Origin: Circinella umbellata
Lineage: Eukaryota > Mucoromycota > Mucoromycetes > Mucorales > Lichtheimiaceae
NCBI GenBank assembly: GCA_025093555.1
Contig: JAIWNF010000011.1
Span: forward strand, 744,001 to 808,000
Length of the DNA stretch: 64,000 nt
Reading direction: 5' to 3'
Part shown: one piece after another, positions 35,083 to 45,619 of the stretch
Layout: every line of letters begins with the position of its first letter
Position numbering within the stretch: position 1 is the first letter of the stretch
Made by a program: the position numbers and the translations under genes
The notes under the pieces: generated by a model
Databases searched by the model: none
What the model was told of the DNA's origin: nothing
Seen by the model: the letters and a program-made list of their open reading frames with translations, nothing else

Positions 35083-35929
35083 GCCGGCCATTGGTTGCTA
35101 AACATAGTACTCAGTTGAGTTTATAAAATTGTGATAATTTTATAATCTAAATATAATTAAAAAAAAATGAATTTTTTTATGAGAAAAAAAAGATGGAGGA
35201 CATATATGATAATAATATTAATCATGAAGTTAATAAAATTATTATAGATGAATGGCAATTCTTAAATAATAATTGGCCTATGATGTATAATAAATATAAA
35301 CATAGAACAGAGCTTAAAAATATAGAATTAATTAATGATATTAAAATAGAATTAAAAAATAAAATTGGGTATATTACTGTCTTCTTTTTTCTTACTATAT
35401 TATATGGTACTTGTGAATATCCAGGTCCATATAGTGAATTAGAAAAAGGAGTAGTAATATTATATCATTTAGTATGTGGCGAAACAGGTCAATATATGAG
35501 TCGATATATGAAGTATTCTTCATTTTATGCTGTATATCAAAAGTTTTGGATAGATAATTATAAAAGTTTAAATAAAAAAGTTGATGAGTTTTTATCAAAA
35601 ATGTTTTCATCTCCAAAATTAAGAATTTATAGTGCATTAAAACGAAATCCTAAACAATTTAAACATGTGACGTTAATTATAGATGGACATGATTCTAAAA
35701 TTAACTATGTTGATACAAATATTAAAAGGGAAAAATTATACTCTTATAAGTTAAAAAAACCTGGATGTAGAACCCAAATTATTTGTGATATGAATGAAAT
35801 GATTTTATGGATATCTAAAAGTGAATTTTGTAGTGAAAGTTCTGATGGTAATATGTTTTTAAATATGAAGCTATATAATAAATTGCATATTACAGATTGT
35901 CACTGCAAAAAAAATGGTGTATTACAATT

Positions 35930-36330
35930 ATGATATCCCATTGATACCCTATTGATATCCTGTTGATATTCCAGGTGTTGCAAGGATATCAAGTATTGAT
36001 ATCTCAGATATGCTTGGAATATCAATATTCTTTCTTTCCGCCTCTCAATATTCTTTCTTTCCGCCTCTCAATAGTCTTTTTTTCCACCTCTCAATAATCT
36101 GTCTTTCCCTCTATCAACATATTTATATTCCAAATGTCAATTGTTTGTTATTCCGTATATCAATTGTTTGCTTTTCCATCTATCAACGTATTTATTTTTC
36201 AAATGTCAATATCTTTATATTTAAAATATCAGTTATTTATTTTTTCATATATCAATACATTCATATTACAAATATCAATTATTTGTTCTTTTAAATATCT
36301 GTAGGATATCAATATTATATTTTTTGGTAC
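35930..36330 (+). repeat. Left subterminal repeat array of the CACTG element
   Basis: Begins with TTGATACCCTATTGATATCC and TGTTGATATTCC units, then about a dozen diverged ~23-bp units of the type TATCAATATTCTTTCTTTCC (clearest at 36025-36100). CACTA elements carry such arrays as accessory-protein binding sites; that function here is inferred. No protein-coding signal. Confidence 0.75.
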
Positions 36331-37834
36331 TCAATAGAATATCACACTATTATCTTCCAATAGGTTTGCTTATTTTTTATATTGTTTTTACAGATCCAAA
36401 AAAGGGAACACGTTACAAAAATATTATTGGAAAAAAAAAACTTTTTATTTGACAATATAGTATGGAGGATTTCAAATAGAACATTTCTAAACTATTTATT
36501 ATCTATCTTATTATCTATCTTACTATCTATATATATACACATAAACGTGCACGATGCTCCTCACTGGGATTATACCTACCTGTCATAATATAACTTTTGG
36601 TAAACATATTGATTAATTATATAAGCAATAGATGTACTTGGTATGAAAACAAGGCTAAAAAAATTAATGAAACTAGTTAGTCAATAATGGCAAAGAAGAA
36701 ATATGATATTGAAAGTACTTACTGATATAATCAATTATTGAAAACGATAAAAAAAGCTCTTGTACCAAAATATATACTATAGAATAAAATATTAACAAAA
36801 AATCCGTAAGATATATAGCTTATAAAAATAGTAGAAGCAATGTAAGAATGTGGGAACCCTCACATGGTTTTGAAAAAGATATTGAGAGTAGCAACATACC
36901 TTCAAAGTAAACCACACGTAAGCATATTGTTATGTTACACACCTTTACGGAACGATACCGAGAGTAAGCCCAATGACGTGGCCCTAACAGCTAGCTGTTA
37001 CGAATGCAGTCCATTAGCTATGATGTTTGGTATATGAAAAAAATGTTTTCATATAAAGATTAAGCTCATAAAAGTCATAGTTGCTTACCTGAGCATAATA
37101 AACTAGAATATAGATGACCAATAAATATAAAAGAGTATAAGATGTAAAAGAAAAGGAAAGGAGATGCTTACTTGACACTACGGAATAGTATAAAAAAGAG
37201 TATACATTTAGTTTTTGATAAAAAAAATACACTAGATTGAGCAAGTGTCAAAATGCAAAAAAATAAAATAATAATAGTACTTTCTTACCGCTCCACAATA
37301 AAGCCAAAGGGGTCATACCAAGGCACCATATAATTATAGAACAAAATAGAAATAAGTCTTGTATTATGCCGTACTGGTTAAGTTCTTTATCCTAGACATG
37401 ATATGTATAAATGTGTAAGAAAAATAAAAAGTAAATGAAGTAATGAGAAAGAAAAAGTGAAAGAAAAGAAAATAAGAGGGATTTTTTTTCAAATAGAAAA
37501 AAAAAAGAAGGAAAAGGCAATGTTTTTGATCAATTACCATTTTCAGATTTAAAGCAACAGCCGTCCAAATTTGTATTATTATTGATGTCTCAGGTATCAA
37601 AATAATGATACTTTTCAAGTATAACCCGTATAATGCAAAAGTATAAATATAGGCAAGGAGACAACGATATATTTCGATAATAACCTTTCTCTTCCTTAAC
37701 ATCAATCCTTTTCTATTTTTTTTTACCTTGGATCTAACGTATGTAGTAATTGATATATTTGTTTTAGTTGAGCAATATTTTTTTGTCATTATAATTATCA
37801 ACACTGAATATTAACAACTTACCTTTTTTTAAGG
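36331..37834. other. Non-coding left part of the CACTG element
   Basis: AT-rich. The minus-strand open frames near 37014-37804 are low complexity without motifs. The end nearest 37835 should include the promoter of the accessory gene. Confidence 0.4.
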
Positions 37835-38742
37835 ATGGATAATAACACTAATAACACCGATTTTATCGAGGGCGATCCTATGCCATATTCCCGTTTAAAC
37901 ATACTTAGTGTAAGTAATTCAATATTTACCATATTCAATCAAGTAGTTCTTACTGTTTTTTTTCGCCCCTAATTCTGTTTAATATTTATAGCAATACATC
38001 CGTGATACATATGATGAGATCGTCCACGTTGACAAGCTCCAGTACGACTTCTCGTTGCCTGCTTTACAAGGTACCAACAAGGTTATTCAGAGTAGGATGC
38101 GCCTCGCCCTGTTGGGATATAAAGAAGAGTTTGCGGATGTACCCGGTTTTGCACAGAGATTGCGAAAAATGTGCAAGGATCACTATTATAACAAACGGGC
38201 GCTTTCTTCCCGTGATCCTACCAAACAAGATACTATCAATCGCCGCAATCGCCGTAGGAATCGTAAAGAAAAAGTTAGTGTCATAATAATATAAATAATA
38301 TTTATAGCCTTGAGATATTTTACAGTATCATTAATATGTTGATTAGAAACTTGCACGTCGGCGAAACATGTTGGATCGCCACAAAAGATCCTTGGAAGAG
38401 GAATTCCCAACGGCTGGTATGGAAATGTTACTGAACCGAAAATACACGTCTGACGAAGAATCAGACGATGAAGATCCAACAACAAGCCCTATTTCGGTAC
38501 TTCGTCCATCATACAGATCTGATAATGTAAGTTACTATGTCGAAATTCTATTGTTAATTGTTTACTTGGAAAACAACATATTGACAAAATGTCGATAGGC
38601 GAATCGGTTTTTAGAAAGATTGGACGAGCTGCATTTTGTGAGTAGCCGTATAAGACGGCACCAAAGTACTAGAATTCCTCGCTCGGTGATGTTGGTGGAA
38701 CGAGCAGTTCCAGAGGAGTTGCCGCGGTGGATGAAGAAATAA
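37835..38742 (+). CDS. Accessory protein of the CACTG transposon (unknown family)
   Basis: Four exons, 37835-37909, 37992-38273, 38347-38526 and 38599-38742, all phase 0, give 226 residues. It begins MDNNTNNTDFIEGDPMPYSR, with a helical middle part (DTYDEIVHVDKLQYDFSLPA, RMRLALLGYKEEF, FAQRLRKMCKDHYYNKR). A strongly basic stretch (RRNRRRNRKEKKLARRRNM) follows, then an acidic turn (SDEESDDEDP), and the protein ends with ERAVPEELPRWMKK. It lies tail-to-tail with the transposase gene. By position it could correspond to the TnpA-like DNA-binding partner of plant CACTA elements, but I see no recognised domain. The intact splice signals and phase suggest a functional gene. Confidence 0.78.
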
Positions 38743-39007
38743 TTAAAAAACGGAGGGTGGTCGGGTTTGAGCTTGGGTTTCTTTTAAAATAAAAAAAAAA
38801 CTAATCGAAATTCGTTTAGTATTAAAAGTATAAATCTGAATATATGAATTTTTATATTGATGGATGAAAACAAAAAACAATATTGATGTTATAGGGTTAA
38901 AAAAAAGGAATGAAAAAAAATAGTGAGTATATAAAAGAGATGGTGCATATAAAAAAAGAGCATATTAGATAGTGACCATACAAAAAAAGAGGGTATAGAA
39001 AAAGAAA

Positions 39008-39105
39008 GGAGCATATAAAAAAAGGAGCATATAAAAAAGGAGCATATAAAAAAGGAGCATAAAAAAAAGAGAGCATATAAAAAAGAGAGCATATAAAAAA
39101 AGTTC
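39008..39105 (+). repeat. Tandem ~15-bp repeat (GAGCATATAAAAAAG)
   Basis: About six units of gagcatataaaaaag with small length changes, near the 3' ends of the two convergent CACTG-element genes. Confidence 0.8.
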
Positions 39106-39216
39106 CGCTCCTCTCTCACAAATTTTTTTTCGAAGTAGTGAAGTGTGATGTATAAGGTTAATGAATAAATAATCTGGATATTGAAAAGATAAGTATATGG
39201 AGATATAGATAAAAAA

Positions 39217-39244
39217 GTGTGTGTGTGTGTGTGTGTGTGTGTGT
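39217..39244 (+). repeat. (GT)14 microsatellite
   Basis: A GT dinucleotide run ending one base before the last coding base of the minus-strand transposase. Confidence 0.95.
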
Positions 39245-42200
39245 TTATGCGTGAACTTTTTGTTCCAAAGGAATAACAATCGTTCGTTCTACATTTGATG
39301 CTTTATATTTTGCGATGGCAACAGGAGAATATACACGGCTTAACGGCAAGATGCATTGCCAACTGAAATCTTCGTAAGTGCTTCTCCATGTCTCTACATT
39401 TCCAGCGCTGAATTTTTGTTGACCACTGTACCGATTCAACCAACGAACGAATGCAAATGTATGGCGTTTGAGGACACCATTGACCCGGAAATCATGACAA
39501 AGGTAATACTGCACTTGACCTGGGTATGCTGCTGGTTCATCATTGCCATATTCAAGGTACAATGCTTGAATAAATGAACCTCTTGTTGATTGAGAAGCTG
39601 CACTGCGGTACTGATAGCCATGGATCTTGACGTCTTTGAAGACATGTACATATGGTGAAACTGCATTTTGATTTACCAGTGATTGCTGCAAATGGTGATC
39701 AGCGTTTTCTTCACCATACGCTACTTTGTAGAATTCTACCAGTGCGTTATAAATATTGGCGGTAAGTTTGGTTGTTGGGGGAGCGATAAAGTTTGGTATA
39801 GTGTTTGGAGGAAGAGGCTCGGAACCTGTAGCATGACGAACTGATACAGAATTGCGGATATATTCACTAATATCAAAGTTTTCTACTGTGTTTAATCGTG
39901 TTGCTGCTGCTGTTGTTGAGAGATCATTAGTTAAACCAAGTAGGAAATCTTTCTCGCTGTCGTCAATATGAGGTGTGATAAAGGTATTAATATAGTCAGA
40001 AGCACCAGTCTGTTCAAGAAAACGCTTTGTGAACGTCCTCTCGAATGCACCCTTTCTATTAGTGGCGATACTTCCAAGTATACCATTGTACCGTTCAAAA
40101 CCAAAGAGCCATGTTGAGTATACTCCTCCGTAATCAAGGATACACTCCTTTATGTGGCAATGAGCGTGCATATTTGGCGTGATGCTTTTTGATGGATAAA
40201 TGGTTTCGTATTCTTGACAAAATTCAATGAGGTATGTATGAACGCTGTCGATTTCATCAAATGTAATAGATGGTTTCAGCAAAATACGACATGCATTTAC
40301 TAACTTCATCCAGTGCTGAAACTTTATCACGGTTAGACGATCTTGTAAAAGGAAAGGCGAATATATTAATATCCAGCTCTTCCATTCGGCAGCTTTTAAT
40401 CCTGAAAGACCAGCAGCTATACGATCCGGAGAGATCACATCAAAATCTACTGGCAATACAAGTCCTTCAGCTGATTGCTTCATCATGCGCAAATCTTCCC
40501 TCGTCAAATCACCGTCATCAATCCAATCATTGAACATCCTCTTTGGAGTACCAAGAAGCAGATTATGCATGACATCAATAATTGTAAAGCGAACTGCATC
40601 AAAGTATGGAAGTCGATGTAACTCGGACCACCTTGTTCCATAATTACGCTCTATTTCAGTTCGATCTTTGTTCGTTGTTGCTGTCATCCATTCTGCTGCA
40701 TGTGTAGCAACATCATTTGTGTTTTTCCACCGATAATTCTCTACATCATAGCCACCAGAAAAGTTTACCCTCTTGGTATCATCGTCGACAACAAATGTAC
40801 GATCACACTTATAACAACCTCGACGGCTTACAGGCGATGTAAATCCGCACGTCTTTCTAGCTGCAGGCATATCACAGGCGACCATTATTAATGCAGCTCT
40901 GACTAAGATAGGTGATCCAGTTACAGGGTTTGTTACTTGAATACCTTCGTTATATAGGAACATAAGCTCGTCAACAAGAGGTGCAAGATAGTTATTTAAC
41001 TCGGTGGTATGTGATGCAGATGGACCAGGCATCACACCAGTAAGGATAACATTTTCCTTTTTAAAACGATCAGATCGAGGTAAATTATTAATGGTGAGAT
41101 ATATAGCGCCACAAGAGTAGTTTGCGTTATGGAACGGTTCAAACCAATCAATATTCAAGGTAAGAAGGGCAAGGTGTTCATTTGATGAGACTGTCTCCAG
41201 TTTTGTAAAATCATTCCAAACATTACCATCATATATATCGAATAACATATCGGATGGAACATCGCGATTCTTCCATCTTTCGGCGAGATGGATATAACCA
41301 GGTCGGTTGACGATGCGATCGAGACTTGCTTTCAATGAATTATAAACAAACTCTCGAGGAATGGAAACAGAAAAGTCTGTATTGCAACAGTTACGTTTGG
41401 ATTCAAGTGGATGATATGGGAATTGTTGAGCGGTGCAATATGGAGGAATGGGTGATTGGCGGTTAAAAAGTGCATGGCATTTTGGACAAACGGCGTAATA
41501 TGTGAGATTGTTGGTAAGTGAGTCGAAGTTAAGGTGTTTTTTGATGGTGTCAGGTGTGGTGGGGAAGCGATATGTGCGGTCAAAAGCAACCAACAGCATG
41601 TTGAAGAAACGGATTAAGATAGAGGTTGCTTTATCGGTGATGCGGAAATAGACACGAAAAAGAATAAGAAAAACTGCCATGAATAAAAAAGGTTGCTCAA
41701 TGCTTGGAGCTTTGATATATGTCAATTACTATTTTTTTGTTTGTAAATTATATTTTGTAAATGTTATGAATAATATTTTTACCAGCAACAGTTTCTTCAT
41801 CTACGTCCATGTTAGTAATGCCACCATTGTGATAATTGTGGTTGACATTACTGTTTTCGAACTCGACTTCAACAGCTGGCAACATATTCTCAGCTGATAT
41901 TATCTCGTCTTCGTCTGTATATAATAGAAGGGTGGTCAGTGCATATTCTGTTTTTATAAAGTTTTCACCACTCACTTTCAAGTTCCATATCTGCTACAGC
42001 TGTCGCCGCTGTTTGCGCTGGCGGTATATCTTCCTCGATCGGCTCTCTCACCAATGCCAATAGCTATTTTATAAACATAGATGTAATGAGTAATGAGCAA
42101 TCTTAATATAATAATTTTGCATATACTTACCCTTTTTCGTTCTTCATTCATATGATTATGAACTGTGCGTACTCTTTGAAAAGCTGCAAATCCTTTCAAA

Positions 42201-42271
42201 TTTCTGCAATTAGAACAAGGGCAGATCTTGGTGCATTTAGGAGCTTTGTGTTTTGGAGAAGTAGGCCTCAT
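39245..42271 (-). CDS. CACTA/EnSpm transposase (TNP2-like, Transposase_21 type)
   Basis: Four exons, 42131-42271, 41976-42063, 41783-41914 and 39245-41709, give 941 residues with consistent phase. The N-terminus has a small Cys cluster (CTKICPCSNCRN) resembling the zinc-binding start of fungal TNP2 proteins. Next is a membrane-like hydrophobic helix (FLFMAVFLILFRVYF) and a second Cys cluster (CPKCHALFN, CC). The core holds FDIYDGNVWNDF, LTLNIDWFEPF, GVMPGPS, RRGCYKCDR, the signature FTIIDVMHNLLLGTPK, and the C-terminal NMHAHCHI, YGGVYSTWLFGFERYNGILG. These are the conserved blocks of TNP2/DUF4218-type transposases that excise and insert CACTR-ended elements. The last splice (acceptor atatcaaag) was chosen because it keeps the frame open. 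No internal stops. Confidence 0.88.
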
Positions 42272-43163
42272 TTCAGCAAATATTTGAACTTCGCGTTTGA
42301 CAATTAGAATACTAAAAACGATTGATATATTGAAGTTCTCTGTGATACTTTCTAATATTATTTTATTACATCGTTTGTAACACATAGTTGATAGTATAGC
42401 TTATTTTCACAATTTATTATAATTCTGTTGCACATATATGAACGACAGTTATCTCGTATACATAGGTATAGTTAAAAAGTACTTCATCGTCATAGCTATA
42501 GTCAAACTACTATATATTCCATCTCATTATTACTTATAATAAATTTTATAGGCCACTTTTATTTCAACAAGCAGTAAAGAGCTCGTAACACAAACTCTCC
42601 TTTTGGTCAATTAAAAACAACACACACGGTTTTTTGAAAAATAATATTCTTTTATTTTTCTATTCCTTAATATCTTTTATTATACTTTTCCGTTACTATA
42701 AATCACTGTGTTTCATTATTTGCACGAACACTCCCTTGAGTACCTAATTAAATGCAGTTGTATTGATTGGAAGATTAAAACTCTGATTCCCGTTCTCGTT
42801 CTCATTTCCTTTCCTCTCCTCTTCACCCACTCTCTTGCTCTCCCTCCCTTCTATTATTGTTAAACAATTAGAAGAAAATGGCGATGATGATGGCGTGTGG
42901 AGTGTTAGTGATGTTGTGCCAGAACAGATTTAAAGAGAGTTTCCAAAACGCGAATCCTTTATTTCTTTCACTATTCGTATAAAAATATCAATAAAATTAT
43001 TTTCCACTCTTCATATAAAAAAGTAATATTGTATTATTCTCTTGAGTATATCGACTAAACATTATTTGTACTTCACTTCGATTTACTACTTGTACATTTC
43101 GTAAATTTAAACAAGAAAAAGTAATCTGCTAAAAAAGTATTAGTTTAATTTAGTCTTCCTATA

Positions 43164-43166
<3 letters not shown>
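42272..43166. other. Non-coding right part of the CACTG element
   Basis: Promoter side of the minus-strand transposase. It contains pyrimidine-rich DNA near 42790-42860. No gene seen. Confidence 0.45.

Positions 43167-43227
<61 letters not shown>
43167..43227 (+). repeat. 61-base poly(A) homopolymer
   Basis: An uninterrupted run of A inside the right end of the CACTG element. It is far longer than other A tracts in the window. It could mark a captured retroposed tail or slippage; its exact length is prone to sequencing error. Confidence 0.9.
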
Positions 43228-43229
<2 letters not shown>

Positions 43230-43329
43230 CTCCTTTTATCGTTTAGAGCTTAGATATCATTATTTTCAATGTAAAAAATATCACAGCTTCTATGCGTTTT
43301 GCCAAGGCGACCTAATAGTTCACTATCAG

Positions 43330-43440
43330 GTTATTGATATCCTGTTGATACCCTTGTAATATATGAGATATCAAAAATTTATTGATACCCTATTGATACC
43401 CTATTGATATCTGAGATATAAATAACGATATCAGCCTGTT
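43330..43440 (+). repeat. Right subterminal repeats of the CACTG element
   Basis: Repeated TTGATACCCTA and TTGATATCCTG units, matching in sequence and orientation the first units of the left array (35935-35975). They stop about 35 bp from the right terminus. Confidence 0.75.
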
Positions 43441-44365
43441 GAGAGCCTTTTGATACACCACTTTTTTTGCAGTGTGTATAGCTATGGATGGGGGTTATCC
43501 ATTATTTTTAAATCAATTTTATCAAATTTCAGAAGAAAAAGGAATGTCATACTCAGATGATAATTTTATATATCCTATTAGAAAAGATATTGGCGTTGAT
43601 TTAACTTATCATGAAGCACATTATAATGAAGTTTTTGGAAGTTTTCGATCTACTATTGAAAATCAGTTCTCAGTTTTAGGCAGTAAATTTAATCGATTTA
43701 ATAATAATCATAAGGCTACAAAAATGCATGATATAAAACATTACACTTTACAATTTAAAGTAGCTTGTTTATTAAAAAACATGCATAAATTTGTAGATGA
43801 TTTTGGTATTAATATTCAACCTCATCATAAATTATGGGAAAATAAAGGTTTTAATTTTCCTATTGAAGAGAAAATGATAGATATTGTTATATCAAATGAA
43901 ATTAAAGTTAAAGAAAAAACTAAACGAATAGAAGAACTACAACAAAAATTACTATCAATGGAACTAAACGATAATAATGATAATGTAATTAGTGAAAATG
44001 AAATGGAGATTGATAATAATAGCTCTGATTCTGAATTAGATGTTCCAAAGGAATATAATAGAAATAAAAGAAAAAGAAATAAAGGTAAAAATAAAGTTAC
44101 TGATATAAATAAATTTAGAAATAATAATAATATATATGAAATTGAACGTATCATTGGTCATAAAGTTATTGATAATGAATATCAGTTTTTAATTAAATGG
44201 AAAGATTATCCTGATAATGATAATAGTTGGATTTCTATTAACAAATTTAACCAAAAAGATATGTTAAAAAAATATGCCAATCAAAACCAATTGGCAATTA
44301 GTTTAAATTAATTTGATACTCTACCTATATATCATTAAAATAAAATTACCAGCAACATTTATAAA

Positions 44366-44389
44366 AAGACGCGATATGTCTTTTTTTTT
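44366..44389 (+). terminator. Inverted repeat with T tract after the chromodomain transposase
   Basis: AAAAAGAC-gcgatat-GTCTTTTT forms an 8-bp stem followed by more T residues, about 55 bp after the transposase stop and between two convergent genes. A role in transcript 3'-end formation is a guess. Confidence 0.35.
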
Positions 44390-44515
44390 CTTATTGATTA
44401 AGTATTTTCTCTATAATACTTCCTAAATTTATATTCCCATTGTTACATATATAGATTTTCTTTTGTTTTCTCTTCTTTATCTTCTTTATATTGTTTTTTT
44501 CTTTATTTGTTTTTT

Positions 44516-44923
44516 TTATTCGTTTTTTTGGTATATGCAATTTACTATGTTGAGAACATTTATAATCTGGTTTATTATTGCCATATTTGTACGTATTTTC
44601 TTATGACACATACGCCCTTCATTTTTACCTCGTTTATGGATATATGTATAGACATGTTCACTAGAATTTACATACCAGAAATGATTTGTTTTTGTGGTTT
44701 TAACTTTTTCTTCTATAATATTTCCCATCATTTTTTGTTTTTTTTCTATGTTTTCTACCAACATTTCTTGATTGAAATATTCTACCATTACTTCTTTCAT
44801 TAGCTGTTTAATAGAATAATGAAGTTTATTTTGATTAACTAAAATATCTGTGTTCAAGATAACCATTTTGAAAAGTTTGTTATATAATTTAGAGTTTGTC
44901 TTTTTCATAAAATAAAAATTCAA
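44516..44923 (-). CDS. Second ORF of the chromodomain Harbinger-like element
   Basis: Open frame of 135 codons (or 130 from the second Met, MKKTNSKLYNKL) convergent with the transposase. It is lysine- and asparagine-rich, predicted helical in its first half (KQLMKEVMVEYFNQEML), then has a compact block (FWYVNSSEHVYTYIHKRGK, NEGRMCHKKIR). PIF/Harbinger elements normally carry a second gene encoding a Myb-like DNA-binding partner of the transposase. This protein sits in the right place but shows no Myb pattern that I can see; its YxxxxKRGKxEGxxC pattern resembles short Cys-containing modules of unclear role. No stops, so it was probably maintained until recently. Confidence 0.55.
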   Translation of the reverse strand: MNFYFMKKTNSKLYNKLFKMVILNTDILVNQNKLHYSIKQLMKEVMVEYFNQEMLVENIEKKQKMMGNIIEEKVKTTKTNHFWYVNSSEHVYTYIHKRGKNEGRMCHKKIRTNMAIINQIINVLNIVNCIYQKNE

Positions 44924-45002
44924 ATTTTATTTTATTTTAAAGTTGACAAAATTTTTTCTGGTTACTAGTTTTTTCAGAGTTTTAAATTAACAACTAGTCT
45001 CC

Positions 45003-45619
45003 GCCATTCCGGCTGCTGCCTCCCAGTTCAATCGAGCACAAGGTCGGGAAGATTCTACTCTTCGCCATTTGCAATACCAATTGCCTGCAGTATTCCATCC
45101 TTTTGACGTATTAGCAAATGAACTTTTACAAATTCTGCCTCAAGACCAGCATGCACGCTTCTTTATTATTCTTCAAATACTCATACTCTTTTAATGCATG
45201 CCAATGGCTCCATTAATCAAGCTCGCGATCATCTTGCTTTGTGTGCCATTAATCCCTCTTTCTCGGTGACCAACAATAATTCAACTTATACCATGGCTAC
45301 TGACACTTTTCAAACTACTGTTTCTCAACAAACCTCAGCACAACGTGCCCTTCGGGATGCTCGTCCTCGTTTTAGACGACCTCTCACAAATAATTCTGCT
45401 ACTAATCAAACCAACATTTCTTCTGCTACAACACCAAATAATAATTCTCATTTTTTTCGACAAGGGGGCCATTCAGGAGGAGCAGTTTGGTCCCAAAACA
45501 ACCGATCCAACAATTACAGTCGCAGCAGCAATTACAACACCAATCAGCACCAACGACGTCAGCGCGACCCATCAAACAACAACTTCAGCAACAACTTCAA
45601 CAGCAACAATCGCCAATAG
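45003..45619 (+). pseudogene. DIRS ORF1 (Gag-like), 3' part
   Basis: Resumes after the Harbinger-like insertion with IPAAASQFNRAQGREDSTLR, LQYQLPAVFHPFDVLANELL. A frameshift/stop near 45193 is followed by HANGSINQARDHLALCAIN and an Asn/Arg/Gln-rich C-terminus (RQRDPSNNNFSNNFNSNN) typical of nucleic-acid-binding Gag tails. It ends at 45619. Confidence 0.7.

Larger units (their letters stand above)
35901..43474 (-). mobile_element. CACTA/EnSpm-type DNA transposon with CACTG ends
   Basis: The ends are CACTGCAAAAAAAATGGTGT (35901) and its inverted partner ending at 43474, about 22 bp with one mismatch. Flanking TGT at 35898-35900 and 43475-43477 is the 3-bp target duplication. The interrupted transposase frame is restored perfectly across the empty site. 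Inside are a minus-strand TNP2-like transposase, a convergent plus-strand accessory gene, and subterminal repeats. CACTR termini, a 3-bp duplication and a TNP2-type protein together identify the superfamily. Both genes appear intact, so the copy may be recent and possibly active. Confidence 0.92.
35193..44311 (+). pseudogene. Harbinger/IS5-type DDE transposase with C-terminal chromodomain, split by insertion
   Basis: The N-terminal part is 35193-35900 and the C-terminal part resumes after the duplicated TGT at 43478-44311. The frame is continuous when 35901-43477 is removed (HITDC then IAMDGGYP), making about 514 residues. Catalytic motifs: VTLIIDGHDSKINY (first Asp), SSDGNMFLNMKLYN, IAMDGGYPLFLNQF (second Asp), and HEAHYNEVFGSFRSTIENQF (Glu of the triad in the IEN motif). 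An acidic/basic linker follows (NNSSDSELD, RNKRKRNKGKNK), then a chromodomain in the last ~59 residues (YEIERIIGHKV, FLIKWKDYPDNDNSW). Y, W and Y occupy the positions of the methyl-lysine aromatic cage. There are no other stops. It would act in cut-and-paste transposition; the chromodomain may direct integration to modified chromatin (inference). Confidence 0.82.
35086..45002 (+). mobile_element. PIF/Harbinger-like DNA transposon with chromodomain transposase
   Basis: Inserted in the DIRS Gag. The interrupted codons APQA and IPAAASQF become contiguous when the element plus one copy of the 3-bp duplication GCC (35083-35085 and 45003-45005) is removed. The ends begin with GG and share an imperfect 16-bp inverted repeat (GGCCATTGGTTGCTAA versus GGAGACTAGTTGTTAA). 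A 3-bp duplication and GG-starting ends fit the PIF/Harbinger group. Without the CACTG element inside, its length is about 2.3 kb. It carries a plus-strand transposase and a convergent second ORF at 44516-44923. Confidence 0.78.

Noticed and set aside
37014..37804. Minus-strand frames of 76 and 146 codons inside the CACTG element
   Set aside because: They are phenylalanine/isoleucine/tyrosine-rich low complexity with no motif; probably chance in AT-rich DNA.
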